Source: Anaerolineaceae bacterium UBA2260 (GTDB taxonomy: Bacteria > Chloroflexota > Anaerolineae > Anaerolineales > Anaerolineaceae). From it: a DNA stretch of 44,632 nucleotides. A model generated the notes under the pieces. The model saw only the letters and a program-made list of their open reading frames with translations, was not told where the DNA came from and did not search any database. The translations under genes and the position numbers were made by a program. Of the stretch, positions 24,396 to 30,277 are shown in pieces; position 1 is the first letter of the stretch; each line of letters begins with the position of its first letter. The DNA is taken from NCBI GenBank assembly GCA_002347485.1, contig DDXM01000016.1, positions 1 through 44,632 of the forward strand, written 5' to 3'.

Positions 24396-24446
24396 TGGTG
24401 GGCGTTATCGGACTCAGAATCCTGGAGTTCTGTGTGGTCTTCACAG
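24396..24446 (-). pseudogene. Decayed tRNA remnant (3' two-thirds)
   Basis: Minus strand, this region ends in AACGCCCACCA, nearly the 3' end of the neighbouring tRNA-Val (ACCGCCCACCA). Before it stands GGATTCTGAGTCC, a T-arm with one inserted base. A 5-bp stem CTGTG/CACAG (24430-24446) with a 7-base loop AAGACCA resembles an anticodon arm, again with GAC at the anticodon place but without U33. No matching 5' acceptor strand or D-arm can be found. It lies between two terminators, and I read it as a duplicated tRNA that has decayed. Confidence 0.65.
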
Positions 24447-24463
24447 GACGAACATCTTCGCGA

Positions 24464-24492
24464 TAAAAAAAAAGAAACCTCCAACCGGAGGT
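24464..24492 (-). terminator. Terminator of tRNA-Val
   Basis: Minus strand: ACCTCC/GGAGGT stem (24477-24482 with 24487-24492) with a 4-base loop, then a T-rich tail TTTCTTTTTTTTT (24476-24464). It lies 8 bases after the tRNA CCA end. Confidence 0.9.
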
Positions 24493-24500
24493 AATCCTTG

Positions 24501-24577
24501 TGGTGGGCGGTATAGGACTCGAACCTACGACCTTTGCGATGTCAACGCAACGCTCTAACCAACTGAGCTAACCGCCC
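24501..24577 (-). tRNA. tRNA-Val (anticodon GAC)
   Basis: Acceptor stem GGGCGGT/ACCGCCC, D-arm GCTC...GAGC, anticodon stem TTGCG/CGCAA with loop TTGACAT (anticodon GAC), T-arm with TTCGAGT, and an encoded CCA. It is the tRNA that could be sensed by the T-box leader of valS at the far end of the window. Confidence 0.97.
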
Positions 24578-24587
24578 GGTGTTGACT

Positions 24588-24615
24588 ATTATACTTGGTT
24601 TTCATCTTGTGACAA
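24588..24615 (-). promoter_or_regulatory. Promoter of tRNA-Val
   Basis: TTGTCA (24610-24615), 16-base spacer and TATAAT (24588-24593) on the minus strand, ending 10 bases before the tRNA. Confidence 0.85.
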
Positions 24616-24635
24616 TGGCAGATTACGCTTTAGGC

Positions 24636-25058
24636 TTAAACAATGTTGACCACACCAGCCCAAAGCACTGTGAATTTCGCCTGCGCGAATTCTTCGGAAG
24701 GCGGGGCGAGGTAACCAATGGCAATGATCAGTTTTTGACCCTTCTGAAAGCCGCTGAATTTCCGCGAGCCGTACATGGGCACCAGGTTGGCGGCATCGAG
24801 CGTGTAAAGCGAACGGTCCAATTCAAAAGCGGTGGCGTATAACTGCTCCTTACCGATAACCACCTGGATGATATTTGGAGCCGAAAAAACAGCCCCATCG
24901 GGAATGGTAAACTTGAACCCCTTGGTGGAAAGCCGGAAGCCTTCCCGGTTCGAGACTGTATATTCCAATCCTTCATCGCCGGAAGGGGAGATCTTTTGCC
25001 AGTGGGCATCATCAACGGTCAGAATTGGCAGTTCAAGGTCAGGTACGATCGATGACAT
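24636..25058 (-). CDS. Hypothetical protein, 140 aa
   Basis: I do not recognise the family. The protein is soluble, mostly beta-strand in character ('FKFTIPDGAVFSAPNIIQVVIGKEQLYATAFELD') and without signal peptide. Start is uncertain: GTG at 25061 and ATG at 25058 are adjacent, and neither has a Shine-Dalgarno; the ATG is used. Codon use is like that of the neighbours. It stands alone between two tRNA genes, and its 3' end lies about 20 bases from the tRNA-Val promoter. Confidence 0.62.
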   Translation of the reverse strand: MSSIVPDLELPILTVDDAHWQKISPSGDEGLEYTVSNREGFRLSTKGFKFTIPDGAVFSAPNIIQVVIGKEQLYATAFELDRSLYTLDAANLVPMYGSRKFSGFQKGQKLIIAIGYLAPPSEEFAQAKFTVLWAGVVNIV

Positions 25059-25178
25059 CACGGTTGGTAATCTCGTTGGTTGGTATAGGTGGTCGCTTGG
25101 TTAAGGAAATTATAGAGAAAAACGCAAAAAAGAAAAGCCAGGTAAAACGAAGAAATTGCTGGTAATTTTGTTTGGCAA

Positions 25179-25187
25179 TGGTATAAT
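25179..25187 (+). promoter_or_regulatory. Extended -10 promoter of tRNA-Ser
   Basis: TG-G-TATAAT, an extended -10 element, lies 25 bases before the tRNA. No good -35 is seen at 17 bases, which is common with extended -10 promoters. Confidence 0.65.
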
Positions 25188-25192
25188 ATCGG

Positions 25193-25210
25193 CGCTTGAT
25201 CCCTCAAGCG
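25193..25210 (+). other. Hairpin abutting the 5' end of tRNA-Ser
   Basis: CGCTTGA and TCAAGCG form a perfect 7-bp stem with a 4-base loop, ending one base before the tRNA. It would be the tRNA precursor's 5' leader and may affect RNase P processing. Confidence 0.65.
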
Positions 25211-25211
25211 T

Positions 25212-25298
25212 GGAGAGGTTGCGCAGTCCGGTCTAACGCGCCCGCTTGGAGAGCGGGTATACCGCAAGGTATCGTGGGTTCGAATCCCACCCTCTCCG
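25212..25298 (+). tRNA. tRNA-Ser (anticodon GGA)
   Basis: Acceptor stem GGAGAGG/CCTCTCC, anticodon stem CCCGC/GCGGG with loop TTGGAGA (anticodon GGA), a long class II variable arm and T-arm GTGGG-TTCGAAT-CCCAC. CCA is not encoded; the 3' end runs into GCC. The last 11 bases recur downstream in a tandem repeat. Confidence 0.96.
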
Positions 25299-25465
25299 CC
25301 TTATTATTTAAAGTAAAGTGAGAGGGCGCGAAATCCGCGGCCCTCTCCGCCTTGTTATTTAAAGTAAAGTGAGAGGGCGCAAAGTCCGCGGCCCTCTCCG
25401 CCTCATTATTTTTAAAGTAAAGTGAGAGGGCGCAAAGTCCGCGGCCCTCTCCGCCTTATCATTTA
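25290..25465 (+). repeat. Tandem repeat derived from the 3' end of tRNA-Ser
   Basis: Three contiguous units (25290-25340, 25341-25391, 25392-25444; 51, 51 and 53 bp) and a partial fourth (25445-25465). Each starts with CCCTCTCCGCCT, the acceptor 3' strand of the preceding tRNA, then TTATTTAAAGTAAAGT, then an arm GAGAGGGC that can pair with the GCCCTCTC of the next unit. The result is a chain of hairpins with inner GC pairs. Differences between units are few: the first has a GCG-AAATC-CGC centre, the others GC-AAAGTCC-GC. The layout resembles the tRNA-tail repeats behind tyrT (rtT RNA) in E. coli. Confidence 0.9.
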
Positions 25466-26069
25466 ATGGAAGATAGCCCTTCAGCCAAAAATTGCGCCGT
25501 GCCAGTTTATTGCATTGTCGTACCCAGCGAAAGGATATACCCGATAAGGATCAACGCTTTCCATTCCATCTGGCGATAAGCGTTGTATGGGGAAATCGAT
25601 CGCGTCACGAACTTCAGCAACGAACCCAGAATCATGGCAATGAGTATCGGGATCAGTATTAGCGATCCGGCCAGGATGCATCCAGCAAAGATCGCCACCA
25701 CCAGCCACGCCTGTCTCCGGTTGTAACGCGTTGGATCCAACTTTCCCAACACATCGAAGGTGTTCTCGGATTGCAATTCGAGTATCTGTTTTGATTCACC
25801 CTGCAGCAACAGGACATCTCCCATGTGCAGGCGCGTAGCAGCAATATTGGAATGGATCACTCCATTGAAGCCGTCATGATCAACAGCCCCAGCAACAGGA
25901 TGACAGTGTCACTCCCAAATCCATCGAAGGCGTTTTCCAGTGGCGCCAAGCCTAGAAGGACCAAAAGAATCAGGATCCCAAACGCGGTAATGTCAGGGGG
26001 GAGCCATTAGAATGAGAATAGGACCAGCGCGATGATGATGACCAGCAGTAACAGGATCGAAAGGGTCAC
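25459..26069 (-). pseudogene. Remnant of an SLC13-family permease with TrkA-C domain
   Basis: Fragments in two frames match an SLC13 (citrate/sulfate/sodium symporter-like) permease. The N-terminal piece starts at GTG 26069 behind AGGAG ('MTLSILLLLVIIIALVLFSF'), has a TAA where Glu is usual before WLPPD, then 'GFGSDTVILLLGLLIMT', and ends at a TGA near 25859. The C-terminal piece in another frame (25859-25507) has the end of a TrkA-C domain ('TRLHMGDVLLLQGES') and two membrane segments. It ends at a TAA where Lys is usual (TMQ-stop-TGTAQFLAEGL), with matching codons continuing to 25459. Most of the expected roughly 600 codons are gone, so this is a decayed gene. Confidence 0.85.
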
Positions 26070-26335
26070 TTCATGCACTCCTGTCTATTATTTATGCCAG
26101 AGTTCCAAATGGCTGGAAGAATAGGATGCTTGGTTATTTATTTTAGAATTGGTAAATCTGTAAGATGTCTGATGAAAACCGGCCGTGGGTAGCAAATTGA
26201 TCAAGCATCGAGGTCAGTGTCATGATCGACCATCCAGTATTTTTGGACTCTTATTGTCTTACGCTTACTCATAAATTTCGGGGATAAATGCTATTTAAAC
26301 GTTGGAAGGCAGTCAATGCGCCGAATATTTAAATC

Positions 26336-26370
26336 GATTGGCAGGCATGGGGGGGACATGTCTGCCAATC
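26336..26370. repeat. Intergenic hairpin with a G6 loop
   Basis: Arms of 14 bp (26336-26349 and 26357-26370) with one G-T pair and a loop GGGGGGA. In plus-strand RNA all pairs can form. The flanking gap from 26070 to 26496 is otherwise AT-rich and holds no gene I can support. No T-run follows, so it does not look like a terminator. Confidence 0.7.
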
Positions 26371-26496
26371 TGTAGGGAGGGAACACCACAGTACTTTTCG
26401 TAAATTTCCTGTGGAACACACGGTGTTGCTACCAATAAAACGTGTGTTATATAGATATTATATATCATAATTATCATAAATACAAGAGGTAATTAC

Positions 26497-26976
26497 TCAT
26501 TCTTTATTCTTCCGCGTCATAAGTTCAAGCATTTCGTCGACTTCTTCGGCAGAAGGGGGAAGCTCTCTTTTTGACTCGGTGACCGCGGGGCTGTTGAGCG
26601 TATTCGCCATTGTTTGCGCGAAAGCTTCAGAGTTCATTACTTCGGCGTGCAATGCCCGTGCTTCTGCCTTCACGCGATGATCTGAAGAGACCACGAGGAT
26701 GTTGCGCGCATTTGTCCCGTTCTGACGTAGGTGGCGGATAATGGCATCATCGGCGGTGGTGCCCGCCTTGACATGATGCACATTCACCAGTCCATACCTG
26801 GAACGCGGACCGCTGCCCGCGGGTGCGCCGTCGAAGAACAGGTCGGCTCGGGCGCGGCTAAGGCGGCAATATTCTCCAACCAACCGGATCAATTTGTCCT
26901 CATCATCCGGGTCAGATAAGCGGATACCGGGCATCTTGGGAATCAGGTTGTGACCATCGATGACGATCTTTTTCAC
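26497..26976 (-). CDS. NYN/PIN-like nuclease, YacP family
   Basis: A 159-residue protein with an N-terminal NYN (PIN-like) domain: IDGHNLI (5-11) carries the first catalytic Asp, 'ADLFFDGAP' the second acidic patch, TTADDAI the third, and VVSSDH the last. B. subtilis YacP (Rae1) is a ribosome-associated mRNA endonuclease of this family, so an RNase role is likely. A C-terminal acidic tail (about 135-159) follows. The start is GTG at 26976 with GAGG 7 bases upstream. The gene stands alone. Confidence 0.88.
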   Translation of the reverse strand: MKKIVIDGHNLIPKMPGIRLSDPDDEDKLIRLVGEYCRLSRARADLFFDGAPAGSGPRSRYGLVNVHHVKAGTTADDAIIRHLRQNGTNARNILVVSSDHRVKAEARALHAEVMNSEAFAQTMANTLNSPAVTESKRELPPSAEEVDEMLELMTRKNKE

Positions 26977-27045
26977 GCAAGCACCTCACCTAAACATTTT
27001 ACTTTGAATTTGTGCTAATATTCTACTGTTCTGTGGAACCCACTT

Positions 27046-27531
27046 ATGCGTAGACTTCTCCCCTATCTCATTCTAAACGTGATCGTTTCAGCCGTTACGG
27101 TGGTGGTCGTGTTGACCATCTGGCAAGGCGCGCAGAAACGAGCTTTACAAAAGGAACTGCCTGTACACACCGAAACGCCTGTCCGAGCGGAATCTCTATC
27201 CACGTTGCCAGCCCTGGATGTTGAAACCGTGGTGATTGGCGGGGTGATCGGGGCGGGAGATATCGAGAACGAACGTGTGCAGCTGGTCAGCGTGGCTGCC
27301 GAACCGGTAGATCTGAGCGGCTGGGAACTGACGGATGGGGAAGGGCGTTATTATTTCTTTCCGGCGGTTAAGTTATATCCTGGAGGGAGCATCAACCTGT
27401 ACAGCCGATCGGGTACGGATACTTCCATTGAACTTTATTGGCGGCAGCCACTGGCTATTTGGGAAAGCGGAGATGTGGTCCAGCTGAACGATCTGGATGG
27501 CAACCCGCGCGCTGAATTCCGCATACCTTAA
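27046..27531 (+). CDS. Membrane-anchored lamin-tail domain protein
   Basis: An N-terminal transmembrane or uncleaved signal segment (about 7-27), a short linker and one lamin-tail (LTD) Ig-like domain (about 60-161): 'NERVQLVSVAAEPVDLSGWELTDGEGRYYFFP...GGSINLYSRSG'. Bacterial LTD proteins are extracellular or surface-attached, and the domain binds partners or nucleic acid in various contexts. No catalytic part is attached. No clear Shine-Dalgarno is seen. It is just upstream of dnaX but separated by about 85 bases with a small GC hairpin. Confidence 0.85.
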   Translation: MRRLLPYLILNVIVSAVTVVVVLTIWQGAQKRALQKELPVHTETPVRAESLSTLPALDVETVVIGGVIGAGDIENERVQLVSVAAEPVDLSGWELTDGEGRYYFFPAVKLYPGGSINLYSRSGTDTSIELYWRQPLAIWESGDVVQLNDLDGNPRAEFRIP

Positions 27532-27616
27532 AAATCCCATCATGGCGGGTATAGCCCGCGGCTTTCGGGTAAAATGAACGCAGAATCACATCACTTCCAA
27601 TCAGGCGGTATTGATT

Positions 27617-29245
27617 ATGACCCAGGCGCTGTATCGTAAATGGAGACCAAGGAAATGGAATGAGGTTGTCGCGCAGGAGCACGTGGTGCAAACCCTGCGC
27701 AATGCCATTAACGCCGAGCGCGTGGGGCACGCCTACCTTTTCTCTGGTCCTCGCGGCACGGGCAAAACCACAACCGCCAGACTGCTGGCCAAAGCGGTCA
27801 ACTGCCTCTCGGATGACCTGTCCAACCGCCCGTGCGACGAATGCGCCAACTGCAAAGCTGTAAATGAAGGGCGCTTCCTTGACCTGATCGAGATCGACGC
27901 CGCATCAAATACCAGCGTGGAAGATGTACGCGACCTGCGCGACCGCATTAATTATTCTCCCACCGATGGGCGGTACAAAGTTTATATCATTGACGAAGTT
28001 CACATGCTTTCAACGGCGGCGTTCAACGCGCTGTTGAAAACCCTCGAAGAGCCGCCCCCGCACGCGATTTTTATCCTCGCGACCACCGAAGTGCACAAGA
28101 TCCCGGCCACCGTGCTTTCACGCTGCCAGAGGCACGAGTTCCGGCGCATCCCGGTGGCGGAGACGGTGAAGACCCTGCGCGGAATTTGCACCGAGGAGGG
28201 CATCGAAGCCGATGACGACGCCCTGCTGCTGATCTCCCGCCAGTCCACCGGTGCGTTACGCGACGCCATTTCTCTGCTCGACCAGCTCTCTTCGACTGGA
28301 AAATCCATTAATCTTGAACTCGCGCAAAACGTGCTGGGAACCGCTACCAATCAATTGGTGTTCGATCTGGTGGACGCGCTGGTGAACAATGACCCCGCGC
28401 TGGGAATGGTGAGCATTCATAAAGCGCTGGATAGCGGGAGTGACCCGCGCCAGTACGCGCGACAGGTAGTTGAGTACTTGCGCAGCCTGCTGCTGATGCA
28501 AATGGGCAACGAGAAAGCAATCGAAGCAACGCGCGATGTAAAAACGCGCATGCACGCACACAGTGAGCGTATTGAACTCAATCGATTGATAGAATGGGTG
28601 GGGTTATTTAATGAAGCGATTGGTGACCTGCGCACCACCTGGCAGCCCAGCCTGGCGCTGGAAGTGGCTTTTGCCCGTTGTCTAAATCCTAAAAGCCAGC
28701 CGGTCAATCAGTCACCCGAGACAGAAATTCCCGCGAATGTTTCGGTTACGCATAAAGTGGACGGCCCGACTGCAAAACCTGTTGAGGTGGAGCCCAGGCA
28801 ACCTGAAACGGAACTCAGGGAAAAAGCAAAAGCCGCGCGAGAACCACAACCGGAGCCTGAACCTGCGGAGGTAGAAGCCACCGGGTCTGAAGGCAGCGTC
28901 ACCACCCAGGATGTCATGGCAGCCTGGAGCCGTATCAGGGCTGAGGTTAAGGCGCGGCGCTCGCAGGCGGAAGCGCTGCTAAATTCACAACGCCTGGTTC
29001 AGGTAAAGGGCGGCACGCTGGTATTGGGATTCCAGAGCGAGACGTTGAAATCCAAAATGGAAAATCCCGAGAACATCGAGGTAACCCGGCGGGTGATCTA
29101 TAATTTACTCAACGCGGACCTGCCCATCCAGTGCATCGTGGTGATCGGAAAAGACGCGAGCGGCACAGGTGAAACCTCAATCGAACCGGATGGGCTGGTG
29201 AATACCGCCATTAACCTGGGTGGAAAACTCGTCCACCGGGATTGA
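27617..29245 (+). CDS. dnaX: DNA polymerase III subunit gamma/tau
   Basis: The clamp-loader ATPase that opens the sliding clamp and organises the replisome. Walker A is GPRGTGKT (44-51). Zinc is bound by C63, C73, C76 and C79, Walker B is IIDEVH (124-129), and the arginine-finger motif SRC is at 168-170. Domain III and a Pro/Glu-rich linker (about 365-430) follow, then a C-terminal globular domain of about 110 residues. ATG 27617 is chosen with AGGCGG 8 bases upstream. I looked for a programmed frameshift site and found none (see rejected items). Followed by ybaB and recR in the classical order. Confidence 0.96.
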   Translation: MTQALYRKWRPRKWNEVVAQEHVVQTLRNAINAERVGHAYLFSGPRGTGKTTTARLLAKAVNCLSDDLSNRPCDECANCKAVNEGRFLDLIEIDAASNTSVEDVRDLRDRINYSPTDGRYKVYIIDEVHMLSTAAFNALLKTLEEPPPHAIFILATTEVHKIPATVLSRCQRHEFRRIPVAETVKTLRGICTEEGIEADDDALLLISRQSTGALRDAISLLDQLSSTGKSINLELAQNVLGTATNQLVFDLVDALVNNDPALGMVSIHKALDSGSDPRQYARQVVEYLRSLLLMQMGNEKAIEATRDVKTRMHAHSERIELNRLIEWVGLFNEAIGDLRTTWQPSLALEVAFARCLNPKSQPVNQSPETEIPANVSVTHKVDGPTAKPVEVEPRQPETELREKAKAAREPQPEPEPAEVEATGSEGSVTTQDVMAAWSRIRAEVKARRSQAEALLNSQRLVQVKGGTLVLGFQSETLKSKMENPENIEVTRRVIYNLLNADLPIQCIVVIGKDASGTGETSIEPDGLVNTAINLGGKLVHRD

Positions 29246-29269
29246 TCAATTAACTTACAGGAGTATGTT

Positions 29270-29611
29270 ATGGCAAAAGGATTTAATCGACCTTCAGGAG
29301 GCGGTGGCGCGGGCGGCGGGATGATGGCGCAGATCAAGCGTCTGCAGGAACAAATGGAAGCCGCACAGGCACAGCTCGCGGTTGAGACCGTCACTTCCTC
29401 CGCGGGCGGCGGCGCGGTCAAGGTGACCATGACCGGTGACCAGCACTGCACCGCGGTGGAGATCTCACCTGAGTTGCTGCAGGACGCTGATGCTGAAATG
29501 CTGCAGGACCTCGTGCTTTCCGCGGTCAACCTGGCTTTAGATGATTCACGCAAGCTGGCTTCAGAAAAAATGGGTCCCCTGGCGGGGGGTATCCCCGGGT
29601 TGGGATTCTAG
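29270..29611 (+). CDS. ybaB: YbaB/EbfC family nucleoid-associated protein
   Basis: A 113-residue DNA-binding protein that forms dimers with a tweezer shape and is usually encoded between dnaX and recR, as here. The N-terminus is a Gly-rich, flexible stretch ('GGGGAGGGMMAQIKRLQEQM'), the core contains 'GAVKVTMTGDQHCTAVEISPELL', and the helical C-terminus carries 'LVLSAVNLALDDSRKLASEKM'. AGGAG lies 6 bases before the ATG. RecR starts 9 bases after its stop. Confidence 0.95.
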   Translation: MAKGFNRPSGGGGAGGGMMAQIKRLQEQMEAAQAQLAVETVTSSAGGGAVKVTMTGDQHCTAVEISPELLQDADAEMLQDLVLSAVNLALDDSRKLASEKMGPLAGGIPGLGF

Positions 29612-29620
29612 GATAGTAGC

Positions 29621-30229
29621 ATGCCGATCCTGCCCGCACCCATCCAGGACCTGATTGGGGCATTGGAACGCCTGCCCGGGGTTGGACCCAAGACTGCCTC
29701 GCGGCTGGCTTTCTTCCTGCTGCGCGCGCCGCAGGACTTGGTGCAGCAACTTGCTGGCGCGCTGACCAATATCCAGGCAGCCACCGGTACTTGCAAGTTG
29801 TGTTCAAATATCACGCTGGTGGAGCAGGAGTACTGCGAGATCTGCCGCGATGCCACGCGCAAGGACGGAACGATCTGTGTGGTGGAGGAACCGCTGGACG
29901 TACTGGCGCTGGAGCGCACGGGAGGTTTTCACGGGCGTTATCACGTGCTGCAGGGGGTGCTCTCACCGATCGAGGGAGTCGGTCCGGATGACCTGACCAT
30001 TCGCGCGTTGATCGAGCGAGTTAAAGCTAGAGAAGCGCAGGAGATCATCCTGGCGACCAATCCCAGCATGGAGGGCGACGCGACGGCGCTATACCTGCGC
30101 CAGCAGTTAATTCCGCTGGGGGTGCGCGTGACCCGCCTGGCGCGCGGCCTTCCCGTGGGCGGCGACCTGGAATACGCCGATCAGAACACCTTACTGCGGG
30201 CGCTGGCCGGCAGGCAGGAGATGATGTAG
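29621..30229 (+). CDS. recR: Recombination mediator protein RecR
   Basis: RecR works with RecO (and RecF) to load RecA on gapped DNA. The helix-hairpin-helix (LPGVGPKTASRLA, 18-30) binds DNA. The zinc finger is C58-x2-C61 and C72-x2-C75, and the TOPRIM domain starts at 'ICVVEEPLD' (85-93). Walker-like 'ATNPSMEGDATALYL' follows. At 202 aa it is full length. Last gene of the dnaX-ybaB-recR operon, closed by a hairpin. Confidence 0.97.
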   Translation: MPILPAPIQDLIGALERLPGVGPKTASRLAFFLLRAPQDLVQQLAGALTNIQAATGTCKLCSNITLVEQEYCEICRDATRKDGTICVVEEPLDVLALERTGGFHGRYHVLQGVLSPIEGVGPDDLTIRALIERVKAREAQEIILATNPSMEGDATALYLRQQLIPLGVRVTRLARGLPVGGDLEYADQNTLLRALAGRQEMM

Positions 30230-30233
30230 ATAA

Positions 30234-30260
30234 ACAACCGGAGACAAAGGCTCCGGTTGT
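30234..30260. terminator. Hairpin between recR and the convergent ATPase gene
   Basis: A perfect 10-bp stem ACAACCGGAG/CTCCGGTTGT with a 7-base loop. No clean T-run follows on the plus strand; on the minus strand TTGTTTAT follows. It could end transcription from either side. Confidence 0.65.
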
Positions 30261-30277
30261 CGATTGTCAGTAAATCA

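Noticed and set aside
25290..25465. Direct repeats read as a CRISPR array
   Set aside because: Units are contiguous (51-53 bp), there are no unique spacers, and each unit starts with the tRNA-Ser 3' end; no cas gene is present.
28801..28840. Possible dnaX programmed frameshift site (A-rich GGGAAAAAGC)
   Set aside because: Read in the frame of dnaX it is AGG GAA AAA GCA, which does not fit the X XXY YYZ slippery pattern, and no strong stem follows directly.
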